Shown one piece after another: positions 25,787 through 35,200 of a stretch of 64,000 nt of DNA (position 1 is the first letter of the stretch; each line of letters begins with the position of its first letter). The stretch is from JBBRNH01 sp038230415 (lineage in GTDB: Bacteria > Bacteroidota > Bacteroidia > Cytophagales > Spirosomataceae). Under the pieces are notes generated by a model. That model did no database searches. It had not been told where the DNA came from and saw only the letters and a program-made list of their open reading frames with translations. A program made the translations under genes and the position numbers. The stretch is taken from positions 1 through 64,000 of the forward strand of contig JBBRNH010000012.1 in the NCBI GenBank assembly GCA_038230415.1, given 5' to 3'.

Positions 25787-26407
25787 ATGAAACGCAGAGA
25801 CACCCTCAAAGCACTGTCGCTCACTGGTTTTGGCCTGGCCGTTAGCTCCGTCGAAGCCGCCGTTCCCGCGCCACCCGATGTTAAACCCGCAGCCCTCAAA
25901 GTTCCGGGCGGGCGGCAGAAATTCGAGGCAGAGCGCGATGCCAAACTCAACGCTGAAAAGTTTTTTACGCCACACGAGATGGCAACGGTCACGGTGCTGG
26001 CCGATATTATCATCCCCGCTGATGCCAAGTCGGGGAGTGCCTCGCAGGCGGGCGTGCCGGGCTTCATCGAGTTTATGATGAAAGACCAGCCCCAGAACCA
26101 AACGCCGTTTCGGGGGGGTATTCGCTGGCTCGACAACAAATGCACGGCCCGCTACGGTAAGACCTTCGCCGAGTGTAGCAAGTCCCAGCAGATCGAGATG
26201 GTGGACCAGATCGCGTATCCCGAAAAAGCCAAGCCCGATATGACCCAGGGCGTGGCGTTCTTCAATCAGATGCGGAACTTCACGGCAACGGGCTTCTTCA
26301 CCAGCAAAATGGGCATTGCCGACTTGGGCTACGCCGGCAACACGCCCAACAACTGGGAAGGCGTACCGGCTGAGGTGCTGAAACAGTATAACCTGAGCTA
26401 CGAGTAG
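25787..26407 (+). CDS. Gluconate 2-dehydrogenase subunit 3-like protein
   Basis: A 206-residue exported protein. The N-terminus KRRDTLKALSLTGFGLAVS resembles a Tat-type signal, so it may carry the folded flavoprotein partner across the membrane. The rest matches the gluconate 2-dehydrogenase subunit 3 family: FTPHEMATVTVLADIIIPAD, GVPGFIEFMMKDQ, FRGGIRWLDNKC and VAFFNQMRNFTATGFFTSK. It is co-directional and close to the GMC gene, so the two probably form one membrane-linked dehydrogenase. Confidence 0.88.
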   Translation: MKRRDTLKALSLTGFGLAVSSVEAAVPAPPDVKPAALKVPGGRQKFEAERDAKLNAEKFFTPHEMATVTVLADIIIPADAKSGSASQAGVPGFIEFMMKDQPQNQTPFRGGIRWLDNKCTARYGKTFAECSKSQQIEMVDQIAYPEKAKPDMTQGVAFFNQMRNFTATGFFTSKMGIADLGYAGNTPNNWEGVPAEVLKQYNLSYE

Positions 26408-26483
26408 GGGAATTACGCTGGGTCGTGAGAAACTATTCTGTATTTTTTGGGGCTACAGGGTAATACAGTCAACGGAAAATCAG

Positions 26484-26720
26484 ATGCAAACCATAGAAGT
26501 AAGTATTCTTTCGGACCAAGACGAGGCTCTGATTATGAGTGTTTTACGGGCTTTTGAATCGCAGCATCGGGTTTCATTGAAACTCCAAAGCGATTCATCT
26601 GCCCCGGTCTGGCAATCGGGTTCCCCACTGTCGGAAGGCGAGTGGAAGCAAACGATTGATACGGCACGTGCCAGTCGGTCGTATTCGTTTGATGAGGCCA
26701 AACAGTTTCTGGGATTATGA
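26484..26720 (+). CDS. Probable antitoxin of a ParE/RelE-type pair
   Basis: A 78-residue acidic protein without a clear DNA-binding motif (MQTIEVSILSDQDEALIMSV, then SPLSEGEWKQTIDTARASRS ending in FDEAKQFLGL). It overlaps the following toxin-like gene by 4 nt. Small size, acidity and position suggest the antitoxin; the fold is not recognised from sequence. Confidence 0.65.
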   Translation: MQTIEVSILSDQDEALIMSVLRAFESQHRVSLKLQSDSSAPVWQSGSPLSEGEWKQTIDTARASRSYSFDEAKQFLGL

Positions 26721-27034
26721 TTGTTGCTGGTCGGGAAGTAGTGTGGAATGAGATGTTTTTAGAAAATGTCGCTGGAATTCAGCAGTATATCAGCCAGTAC
26801 AATCCGGTACGTGGTCGGACGTTCGCTACCGAAATCCTCGACTTTACGCTCGAAATCATCGCGCCTAATCCGCTCATCTTCATTCATTTCGACCATCCGG
26901 CCTACACTCATATATTACTGCGTCGGGCGGTATTTAGTCGAAACTATATCATTTTGTACGAAGTCTTCGACGACCGGATTGTGTTTCTGCTGGTTTATCA
27001 CGCCAGTCGGGACTTGGGTAATTTAGGCCTTTAA
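26717..27034 (+). CDS. RelE/ParE-like toxin
   Basis: A 105-residue basic-core protein of the RelE/ParE fold: VVWNEMFLENVAGIQQYISQ as the N-terminal helices, PNPLIFIHFDHPAYTHILLR, FSRNYIILYEVFDDRIVFLL and VYHASRDLGNLG as the C-terminal strands with the conserved Arg. In ParE-type toxins the terminal strand and Arg are typical. It overlaps the upstream gene (ATGA). The target, gyrase or ribosome, cannot be told from sequence. Confidence 0.75.
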   Translation: MIVAGREVVWNEMFLENVAGIQQYISQYNPVRGRTFATEILDFTLEIIAPNPLIFIHFDHPAYTHILLRRAVFSRNYIILYEVFDDRIVFLLVYHASRDLGNLGL

Positions 27035-27049
27035 ATCGTATAGAACAAT

Positions 27050-27082
27050 GAATTGCGCCGGGTTTTAAACCCGGCGCAATTC
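27050..27082. terminator. Perfect 16-bp inverted repeat between convergent genes
   Basis: Arms GAATTGCGCCGGGTTT and AAACCCGGCGCAATTC flank a single T. It lies between the toxin gene (+) and the WG-repeat gene (-), so a two-way terminator is the likely role. Confidence 0.75.
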
Positions 27083-27084
27083 GT

Positions 27085-28119
27085 TTACCGATTAATCACC
27101 CCGCCGTTCCGGTCAATCATAAGCCATTTGCCCGCCGACAGCACCATCGCGTAGCCATTCGTCTGAAACGGAAAGGCGCGGCTGTATTGGGGCGAAATCT
27201 GCCAGTTACCCCGTTCGTCCTGATACCCCCAACGGTTGCCTTGCCGGGCCGGGCGCAATCCGGGCGGGTTGGCAACGGTGTCTATTGGCTGGAGTTTGGC
27301 AAGTGGCGGAAGTGGTTTGGTGGGTGGTTTTGGGCGAACGGAGTACTTCGATTCCGAATGCAGTTTGGTTACCACCACTACGTTAAAAACCGATGGCGGT
27401 GCTGTGTGGGTAGCTGATGTGGAGACAACCGAAGATGTGGAGACAACCGAAAGCGACAACGACGTTGGTGTGGTTTTTTTTACGGGTGGATCAGTCGGCT
27501 GATTGCTTGTTCGTGGGGGTTTCGGGCCTGCCGTTGTCGGCGAATCACTCGACCCAGCCAGCCTATTGCCAATCCACAAACCCACTGCTATCAATAACGT
27601 CACCCCACCGCCAATACCCCACCGCCGTTTTCGATGCGTATCAAACGAGGCAACAGGGGCAGGACGATGCGGAGTTTTGGGGGCTGAAACAGGAACAGCA
27701 ACGAGCGTCGCATCGGCATCCGGTGCCGTCGTTTGCCCCGTGCGTAGTTTGGTTCGGTTGCCCGGCATCGGAACGGTTCCGTCGCCTAAGATAGCCGGAA
27801 TCCACTGGTTGCGGACAAACGCTTCCGACAAGTGCAACTGCCGACTTTCCTGAACGAATTGCTTCACCTGCTCGTCGGTAAGCGTGTTTCCCTGCGGGCG
27901 GGCCGCGTGAAAAATTCGGATTCTGAGGGCGTTAATCTGCCGAAAGTTGGGTTCAATAGTGGTTGCGGCTTCATGCACCAGTCTCAGAAAGTCACCCTCG
28001 GATAGGCCCTGCTCCGTTGCCAGCCGAAGCAGGTCGGCCTGCCGGGTTTGCCAGGCAAATAAATCGCCCCCACACAAGATAATCCCGTGTTGCAGTTGCT
28101 GGGTAAAGGAGTCGGGCAT
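27085..28119 (-). CDS. Membrane protein with C-terminal WG repeat
   Basis: A 344-residue protein starting at the ATG at 28119, 1 nt after the retropepsin gene's stop. The N-terminal domain of about 120 residues is helical (LCGGDLFAWQTRQADLLRLA, then EEQVKQFVQE-like helices) and unrecognised. A single membrane segment follows basic residues (RKRRWGIGGGVTLLIAVGLW, about residue 170). A Pro/Thr/Ser-rich linker then leads to a C-terminal WG repeat (RWGYQDERGNWQISPQYSRA). The topology suggests an N-terminal cytoplasmic and C-terminal periplasmic domain. It is the last gene of the ten-gene minus-strand cluster. Confidence 0.75.
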   Translation of the reverse strand: MPDSFTQQLQHGIILCGGDLFAWQTRQADLLRLATEQGLSEGDFLRLVHEAATTIEPNFRQINALRIRIFHAARPQGNTLTDEQVKQFVQESRQLHLSEAFVRNQWIPAILGDGTVPMPGNRTKLRTGQTTAPDADATLVAVPVSAPKTPHRPAPVASFDTHRKRRWGIGGGVTLLIAVGLWIGNRLAGSSDSPTTAGPKPPRTSNQPTDPPVKKTTPTSLSLSVVSTSSVVSTSATHTAPPSVFNVVVVTKLHSESKYSVRPKPPTKPLPPLAKLQPIDTVANPPGLRPARQGNRWGYQDERGNWQISPQYSRAFPFQTNGYAMVLSAGKWLMIDRNGGVINR

Positions 28120-28120
28120 A

Positions 28121-28735
28121 TCACTCAAAAACAATTTTTTTGCGGGTGTAATCAATCGAAATCTTGCCGAACTGTGCCAACGCCGACTGTCCCAACAGCA
28201 AGGGCGCACGGTTGTTGTCCACCACGCTGGCCCGAACGTCGCGCAGGGTTCGGTCGCCGATCCTGACGGTGTTGAGCCGGATCACGGTTCCGGTTGAAAT
28301 ATCGCCGTTGGCATCCGAAAACTGGGCTTTGCCGATTACGTCGCTCTGAGCAAGTTTGCCCTGCCGGTACAAAAACCCGGCTTCGGTGGCCGACAGCGAA
28401 ATGTCGCTCGCTCCGGTGTCGAAGATAAACGTCATCGGTACCTCGTTCACATAAACCGGCACGGTATAAACGCCGTTTTGTTCGATCATGTCAATCTCGG
28501 TTTTGCCGCCGGGCGCGGCTTCGGGGCGGCTGGCTTCGGCTATTTCGGCAGCATCAACGGCTGGGGGCAGGGTAGTGGCCGGGGCGGGGCTGGTTTTCTG
28601 CTGCCGGTGGGCGGGGGTTTGGACGGTGGTTTCGGCGCGGCCCGGTCGGGGTGGCCGCCGGGAGCCTGATTTCGAGCAGCCCGCGCAGTCGGTCAGGCAG
28701 AAGAGCAGAAAGAGAAAGCAGGCGGTGTGTTTCAT
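28121..28735 (-). CDS. Retropepsin-like aspartic protease lipoprotein
   Basis: A 204-residue lipoprotein-like secreted protein (ACFLFLLFCLTDCAGC leader). A Pro/Ala-rich linker precedes a clan AA protease domain from about residue 80: GVYTVPVYVNEVPMTFIFDT, with the catalytic motif FDTGASDIS, then LNTVRIGDRTLRDVRASVV and LLLGQSALAQFGKISIDY, the order seen in single-domain retropepsins (TIGR02281-like). Such enzymes act as homodimers. The substrate may be another envelope protein of the cluster, which is inference. Gaps to both neighbours are 1 nt. Confidence 0.85.
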   Translation of the reverse strand: MKHTACFLFLLFCLTDCAGCSKSGSRRPPRPGRAETTVQTPAHRQQKTSPAPATTLPPAVDAAEIAEASRPEAAPGGKTEIDMIEQNGVYTVPVYVNEVPMTFIFDTGASDISLSATEAGFLYRQGKLAQSDVIGKAQFSDANGDISTGTVIRLNTVRIGDRTLRDVRASVVDNNRAPLLLGQSALAQFGKISIDYTRKKIVFE

Positions 28736-28736
28736 A

Positions 28737-29339
28737 TCAGTTGAGTGTGCCGATTTTGGGGATAATCTGAATCAGGATGCGTTGGTTTCTTCGTTCGGGT
28801 TGTTCGCGGCCCACGCCTTCTTCGCCACTGCCGCCCACAATCACCTCGCAGATGTCGGGGTTCAACACGATGTCTTCGCGGAGCCAAAACTTACGCAATG
28901 CTAAGGCGCGTTCGTAGCTGAGTTGGTCGTTTCGGAGGGAGCCATCCCGCGAGGCCATGCCCTCGATCACGATCAGATACTTGATATTCTGGTTTCGGTA
29001 TTTGCTCTGGAGCCGGTCAATGAGTTGTTTAATGCTCAGGCCAACGCCCCGCAGGTAGGGCGCGTCGGCCATCGAAATGGTTGATTTATTAAGCGGGAAC
29101 TGAATCTGACGCTTCAGGGCAAACCGTTTGTAGAGCGGCTGATACTGAAAATAGGTGCTGTCTAATTGCTTCGTGGCGTTCTGAATTTCCTTGATCTTGC
29201 GGAGTTCTTCCTCGGTCGCTTTCTGCTGGTATTTGAGGGTGGCAACGGTCAGCACATAAAGAGCGAGCATGACAAAAAACAGGCTCGTCATCAGGTCGGT
29301 GTAGCTGGTCCAGAAAAAATTAGCTTCCCGGTTTTTCAT
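28737..29339 (-). CDS. MotB/ZorB-like OmpA-domain protein
   Basis: A 200-residue protein with the layout of ion-channel B subunits. One N-terminal membrane helix carries an acidic residue in the MotB/ZorB position (WTSYTDLMTSLFFVMLALYV, Asp15). A coiled linker follows (KATEEELRKIKEIQNATKQL). The C-terminal OmpA-like peptidoglycan-binding domain shows VIEGMASRDGSLRNDQLSYE, RALALRKFWL and ERRNQRILIQI, including the Asp and Arg that contact diaminopimelate in the family. It overlaps the A-subunit gene by 4 nt. The channel is expected to use the proton or sodium gradient; which machine it drives is unknown. Confidence 0.85.
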   Translation of the reverse strand: MKNREANFFWTSYTDLMTSLFFVMLALYVLTVATLKYQQKATEEELRKIKEIQNATKQLDSTYFQYQPLYKRFALKRQIQFPLNKSTISMADAPYLRGVGLSIKQLIDRLQSKYRNQNIKYLIVIEGMASRDGSLRNDQLSYERALALRKFWLREDIVLNPDICEVIVGGSGEEGVGREQPERRNQRILIQIIPKIGTLN

Positions 29340-30874
29340 CCGTTTTTCTGGCCTTTAGCCGTTTCTCCGCCGAATATCCGCTTGATCCGGTTGCCCAATT
29401 TAGCCTCTTCCTGATTGGTGATGTACGCGTTTACCGATTGATTGAGGGCCGCTAACTCAAGGTATAGATTCTGGGTCATATTCACCAATCCCTGCTGTTG
29501 TTTTTCGCTGTCGCTGGCGTACCGGCTGAGGTTGTTTTTGAGTTGTTCCAGGTTGCGGAGTTGCCCCAGCGCGTCGCGGTTGTCGTCGAAATGCTTTTTC
29601 ATCAGGTCTTCTTCCGTGATTTCGATTTGCTTCACGGCTTCAATCCGGGCAAAAATGTGGCTTTCGAGGTCTTTCAGGCTGCGCGACACCACATCATCGA
29701 GCCGCACAACGGTGTCGTTGATGAGTTGGCCGCGCGTTTCGAGTTCGCTGAAATGGCCGTTGAGGTAGCGTTGCAATTGGCGGCTTTCGTTGAGCACTTC
29801 CCGTATCTGATCGGCCACGCCCACCACGTCGTTGGTGCGGTCAACCAGCGCACGGGCGTTTGCCACAAACCCGTCCACTTGTTTCAGGGCCATGCCGAGC
29901 CGTTCGAGGGCATCAACGCTGGTTTTGAGTTCGCCCAGCACTTTTAGGTTGAAACTCGCTACCCGCACCATGTCCATCTGTTGCAGGGCATCCATCGCGC
30001 TTTGCTGCGCCATGAGCGAGTCATAGTTTTTCGCCATCAGCCCATCGAGCCGGGCCACCTGCTCGCCAAACGACAGCCCGAAACGGTCTAAACTCCGGTT
30101 CAGACCCACGATTCCCGAATTGACATTCTCGGTCAGTACGGGCAGGAGTTCGGTTTGCAGAAAGGTGAAAAAGCCGTTTTTGCGCCGTTCGACCTGGTTT
30201 TTGGTGCCGCGAAACAGAAACCCGTTCGTAATTACGGTTAAGGCTAAACCCACCAAACTGGCAATCATGGCAATCTTAACGCCGTTGAGCAAGCTGCTGA
30301 TACCGCTGCCTTCCAGAAAAGTCGCCGAATTCATATCGGGCAAACTATACAGGCCCAGAATAATGCCGGCCATCGTACCGGCCAACCCTAAATAAACCGG
30401 AATCGGCGTGGTGAGCAAAATTTCTTCTTCAATCGCGTCTAAGTGGCGTTGCACAATGTCGCGCAGGAGGTTAAAATCAGACACCGCCCCCCGGTTCCGA
30501 ATCAGATAGGTGTTGATCGCCAGTTGAATATCGGCCAGTACCGCGCTTTCGTTGCGACTCGTGTTCTGGAGTTGCAGCAGCGTAAGCGTCACCACCCCTG
30601 CCTCTGGATGGTTAGCCGGATTGTCATCGGGTACGGGTTCGTAGGCGGCCCGGCTCACGTAATCGGTTAGATTGCCAAGCAGTTGGCGAACGGGTACGGC
30701 TTGCAGGTCACGTTTTAGAACAACGGCTTTGGTCAGCGTGAAGTCGGTCGAATCGGGGATTACGTCCTCAAACTGCTGAATTTTTGCGCGGGTTCGGCCA
30801 AAAAAATAGAGTTGAAACCCTATCACAATGGCAACGATAGCGTATTCAGCTACATCGAAAATAGACATTGGCAT
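29336..30874 (-). CDS. MotA/ExbB/ZorA-like channel subunit with long cytoplasmic tail
   Basis: A 512-residue protein. A short membrane segment (FDVAEYAIVAIVIGFQLYFF) precedes a cytoplasmic part, then the MotA/TolQ/ExbB core: VYLGLAGTMAGIILGLYSLP and LLNGVKIAMIASLVGLALTV (about residues 160-225). The remaining 280 residues are a long helical tail (VARLDGLMAKNYDSLMAQQS, LKDLESHIFARIEAVKQIEI), much longer than in ExbB or MotA and similar in plan to ZorA of Zorya defence systems. It overlaps the B-subunit gene. Whether it is a true ZorA homologue needs a profile search. Confidence 0.82.
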   Translation of the reverse strand: MPMSIFDVAEYAIVAIVIGFQLYFFGRTRAKIQQFEDVIPDSTDFTLTKAVVLKRDLQAVPVRQLLGNLTDYVSRAAYEPVPDDNPANHPEAGVVTLTLLQLQNTSRNESAVLADIQLAINTYLIRNRGAVSDFNLLRDIVQRHLDAIEEEILLTTPIPVYLGLAGTMAGIILGLYSLPDMNSATFLEGSGISSLLNGVKIAMIASLVGLALTVITNGFLFRGTKNQVERRKNGFFTFLQTELLPVLTENVNSGIVGLNRSLDRFGLSFGEQVARLDGLMAKNYDSLMAQQSAMDALQQMDMVRVASFNLKVLGELKTSVDALERLGMALKQVDGFVANARALVDRTNDVVGVADQIREVLNESRQLQRYLNGHFSELETRGQLINDTVVRLDDVVSRSLKDLESHIFARIEAVKQIEITEEDLMKKHFDDNRDALGQLRNLEQLKNNLSRYASDSEKQQQGLVNMTQNLYLELAALNQSVNAYITNQEEAKLGNRIKRIFGGETAKGQKNG

Positions 30875-30877
30875 GGC

Positions 30878-32140
30878 TCAGGCGAAGCGGATTTTGGCTT
30901 TTTGGATAACGATCCAGACATCAGCCTGTTTTCGGGCCTTGCCGGGTGTTTCGGTGATGATACGCTGGGCGTTGGCGTTCACGCTGCCGTAGTCGCAGGC
31001 GGGCGCGAGTTGCGTATCAGGATTCCGCACGGCCCCGCTCACAATGGCCGGATTGTCAATAAACGAGAACCGGGCTTCGGAGCCGTTGGCGTTGGTCGGC
31101 TCAAACCGATACGAAGACCGCCGGGGGTCGGGCTGGGTTTGCCGAATGTCCAGAAACGTTCCCATGCCACCGTCGGCAGCCGGGCTTGGCGTACCCAGAA
31201 AGAACACGGCTTTTTCGGGCGTTTTCTCTGGTTCGGGTTTAATATCTTGACTATCAGCTATCGGCGTAGCCTCGCCGGTTTGTGTTATCTGCGGTTTTTG
31301 TGGGTACTGCGTCCGATAGGCTGCAAAGGCTTCTTCGGCATCGCGCCGGGCCTGTTCGGCTTTGTCGCGTTGTTTCAGGGCATCGTCACGCTCCTGTTTC
31401 ATGGGGTTCAGGTCGGTTTTTGGATGCAACATTCCCGCCTGCTGATTGTTGGCGGGCGTATTCGTATTGGTGGGTGTGGGCTTGTCCAGAAATGCGTACT
31501 GATCGTTCTCCTGGACTTTGTTGGGTTTCCGAATCAAAAACCACCACCCACCGGCAATGGTCAGCAGCCAGACAAAAACCATCCCCATCAACAGCGCGAA
31601 TAAGCGGTCCTTTTTCTTGGCAAGCCGCTCGTTATCAAGTTGCAGGGTGGCTATCTGCTGAGTATCAGCATCGGCGGCATCGGCGAACAATGCCGGATTT
31701 GGGCCGTTCGCCGTTGGTTCTGTTGCTTGAGTGGTGGCAACGGGCGCGGTTTGCGCGGGTAATACAGCGGGCGTGACTGGCGTGACGGGTGTGTCCTGGG
31801 CGTTGGCTACACCCGCCACACCCGCAACGAATTTTTTAGTAAACACATCTGGCTGACCGCTTAACACGCTCTGCGCCGTTACGGATAACCGTTTCAGATC
31901 AGCGATAGAGATACATACTTTGGGGTTTGCTCCGGCAAAGAAATACGGGCGTAACCGGCTGATAGTCACCTTAGACGGGCTGTATTTTTTCTCTAACCGT
32001 CTGTAATCCTGGGGCCAGTCATAACCCTTTGCTGCGTTCACAAGCGGGATGCTTCCGGGCGGGCAATCGGTGGCGCGGGTCGGCAAAAAAGCTGCGGTTA
32101 GCAGGAGCCAGACAACCAAAAATCGGAGCATTGTTGTCAT
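30878..32140 (-). CDS. Membrane-anchored DCPPGS-domain protein, copy 2
   Basis: A 420-residue protein with a signal sequence (LRFLVVWLLLTAAFLPTRA) followed by an extracytoplasmic domain of about 90 residues: DCPPGSIPLV, DWPQDYRRLE, PYFFAGANPKVCISIADLKR and LSVTAQSVLS. The two cysteines may form a disulphide. A Pro/Thr-rich linker leads to a membrane helix (LFALLMGMVFVWLLTIAGGW), a cytoplasmic coiled coil (MKQERDDALKQRDKAEQARR) and a C-terminal tail. The N-terminal domain clearly repeats in the protein at 39179-40114, so the cluster holds two paralogues at opposite ends. The domain has no name that I know. Confidence 0.7.
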   Translation of the reverse strand: MTTMLRFLVVWLLLTAAFLPTRATDCPPGSIPLVNAAKGYDWPQDYRRLEKKYSPSKVTISRLRPYFFAGANPKVCISIADLKRLSVTAQSVLSGQPDVFTKKFVAGVAGVANAQDTPVTPVTPAVLPAQTAPVATTQATEPTANGPNPALFADAADADTQQIATLQLDNERLAKKKDRLFALLMGMVFVWLLTIAGGWWFLIRKPNKVQENDQYAFLDKPTPTNTNTPANNQQAGMLHPKTDLNPMKQERDDALKQRDKAEQARRDAEEAFAAYRTQYPQKPQITQTGEATPIADSQDIKPEPEKTPEKAVFFLGTPSPAADGGMGTFLDIRQTQPDPRRSSYRFEPTNANGSEARFSFIDNPAIVSGAVRNPDTQLAPACDYGSVNANAQRIITETPGKARKQADVWIVIQKAKIRFA

Positions 32141-32219
32141 AATTAGAATGGGGTCATTCGTCAGTAGCCATTGATTATCAGCGGTATCAATCACCAATGG
32201 CTACTAACCGGATGCTACT

Positions 32220-35200
32220 TTATTGATTGGCTGCGTGGGCGGCTAAGGCGTTGAGCCCTTTCACCAACGGATAAAAAAACAGCGTTTCTTCAACCGGGTC
32301 TTTCTGGTCAGAGTCATTGCGTTTGCGCTTGAATCCCACCTGCACGTTGTCGGCCAGGTCTTTCTCCAGAATCTTGCGGTATTCGTCCAGGTCACCCGCC
32401 CGCACGCCAAATTTGTCTTTAAACGGCATCGTTTCATTCACCGAAAACAGCACCGTTAAAAACGCCCGTACTTCGCCCACCACGTCGGTCAGCACGGCGG
32501 GGTCGTTGCCAATGGTTTCGTAGGTGTCTTTGCGCCCGGCAAAGCGTTGGTCGGTTGTGCCGAGCAGCACCCGTTTGGTCGCTTCAATCAACTCGTCATT
32601 ACGGCCATCGTCGGCGCGGTCAAACCGGAGGGTGGTGCTGTGTTTCAGGCCGCCTTTGCAGGTGGCCTCTTTGGGGGCTTTTTGTTCCACAATCACCTCT
32701 AAGCCGTCGGTGTGGTAGTCGGCTTCGTACACACTTTGATAAATCAGCCGGGCCAACTGAGACAGCACCGCCGGTTTGGTACTCAGCACCCGCAGTACTT
32801 TTGAGCCGTTGCCACTGAAGGCAATGTAGCGCGGCATTGCCATCTGGCGGGCCTTCATCATCTGGGCGATGTGATAGACGAGGGCGGTGTAAAAAACCAG
32901 AAAGACAATCTTCAACGATTCATCTTTGCCGAGCATTTCGTTAAAATCAATCGAGACCTTGCCCTGCAAATCGCGGTTATCTTTGAGCGAGAAAAAGAAC
33001 GCTACAATATCTTCGGAACGCTGGCGGCCTTTGATTTTTTCGTAGGCTTTCACCAACTCGCCGAAGCCGTTATCGTTGAGAAGCGCGGTGATTTTGGTTT
33101 CGTATTTTCGCACGAAACCATTCCGTAAGGCGGCTCCCTCGGTGGCGAAGGCATCGCCAAAAATGGCGTTGGCCGCAAACCGAAACGAGGTAATGAGCGT
33201 TGGTTTGCCCCGTTGAAACACCACCACATCTGACGTGCCGCCACCAATATCCACGCATACGGCGGGGTACGACTCGGCCTGAATCGCGTGTTCGCCACTG
33301 CCACCCTCATACCAGTAGTAAGGCGCGGTGCTTTCTGGAATCCGCTGCGGAAAGGTTTTGGTGCTGATGATGGCCGCAAACTGCCGGTTCCAGACCTCCT
33401 CAAAATAATTCCGGCGCGTTTCGAGCATACTCAACGGATAAAACCAGACGAGTTTGGTGGCAGCTAAGTTGCCGTTATTCAGCAACACTTTGTTCCGCAC
33501 CAGCAACAACAACGACTGAATGTAGGCTTCAACGCGCTTCTCTTCGCGGTCGTCCTGCCGATAATTAGCCCATTTCAGGTTTGTTTCGACCGTATAGCCC
33601 ATCAGATTTTGTTTCTCGTAGAGCAGTGCCGGGTTAAAGTCCATAAACCCGGCCAGTGTTTCGGCCCAGCGCGGGGTGTTTTCGAGCAGGGCCGTGCGGG
33701 TCGGAAACGAAGCCCGCTCGTGAGGGCCAATCCGGTCGGGGTGCAACTCAACCGGCACCACATCGGCGATATCGGTGGCTTTCACGGCGTTCATGTACTG
33801 CCGCCGGGTTGGGTCGGGGTGGTGCAGGGTGGCAATGGCACTATCGGCGGGGTTAGTTGCGCTTTTGCCAACCATATTTTCGTCGTCAGCCACGCCCATC
33901 GTAAACGCCTTCGGGTTCGGGTCGGCATTGGTGGTGTATTCGATGTGGGTGTTGGTGGTGCCGAAATCAATGGCAAACGTAAAGTCAACGGCTCCCGGCT
34001 CGCGCAGGGCCTGGTCGAAACGGGGCAAAATAAGGCCGCGTCTGCCGCCCGCTTCAACGGCAATGTAGTCGAAATTTTGCCCAACGGCGTAGTATTTGGT
34101 CGTTACGCTGTCTGGCACGTTTTGCTTTTTGCGGCTGCGCTCTTTGGGTTCGGCCACGGGCAGGGGCTTGTTGTCGCGGGTCAAAAATTGCAGTTTGTAG
34201 TCGTTGCCGTAGGTGTAATGGTCCAAATCCTGATCTACCACCTGCACCCGGTAAATGGGGCTGGGGCCGTTGGCAAACCGCACAAATGGCATCAGATTTA
34301 CCCCAAACTGGTATTCGGTTACGGCTCCTTCGTTGCGGGTTTCGTTGGCCGGGCGCGGAGCCTCCGAAATATCATTGGCATAATAAATCCGGTCAAACAC
34401 AATCGGCGGCTCGCCGGGCAGCAACGGAATGGTGAGGGTAGCCTTTACGCTGTTACCCGCCCGGTTTTCTAACAGCAGCTTCACCTTTTTGCCCGCAATC
34501 AGATCGTCGGCATCAAAAAAGTCAAAAAATGTTTTGGTGAGGGGCAGTAAATAGCTCTGTAACAGGCTGTTGCCGGTTAATCCGCCGTCATAAAATTTAT
34601 CGGCGTTGATCGGATACACTAACCGAATAATATACGGGTCGAGGAAATCGCTGATGGTGAGCCAGGGGTAAAAATCGGCCTGACCGGGCAGTTTGCGTTT
34701 GTTCTCGCGCCAGTCTTCGGCCACCACCGGCGGCACGGCCTGCGCCTTATTCCAGTAATCTTTGGTGTAGATCAGTCGCCCCTGGTAGTTTTCCTGCAAA
34801 AGCATGGGCGACAGTTTATCGGGGAAAAGCCGGGCGTATTTTTCGGAGTTCAGCACAAAACCGCTCCGGCTGAACTGCGTGGCATCTACCCGGACTTTCT
34901 TCATCCGGTAGTCCAGAATCTCCACCAGATCGCCGTTGGCCGAGGTCAGGTTGTCGAACAAGGTCTCGAACGCATCGCCCCGGAGTTTTTCGGCTCCGTT
35001 GCCAATCTGTTGCCAGAGCTTGTTGTTCTGTTGCTTGAGCAAATTCAGGCTCTTTTGCAGATAAGCCAGCACTTCGGGAAAACAATCGCCAAAACCGGGC
35101 CGGGTGCTGAGGCCGTGCCAGAACTTCTGGTAATCGGCATCGCGCAGGTGCAGGGGCGTAAACCCGTCGCCAAATAGCTTTTGGTTGCCAAACTGCACGT

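Noticed and set aside
33609..34472. 287-residue plus-strand frame opposite the Hsp70/actin-type gene
   Set aside because: Lies over the conserved DFGTTNT region of the real gene; shadow caused by high GC codon use.
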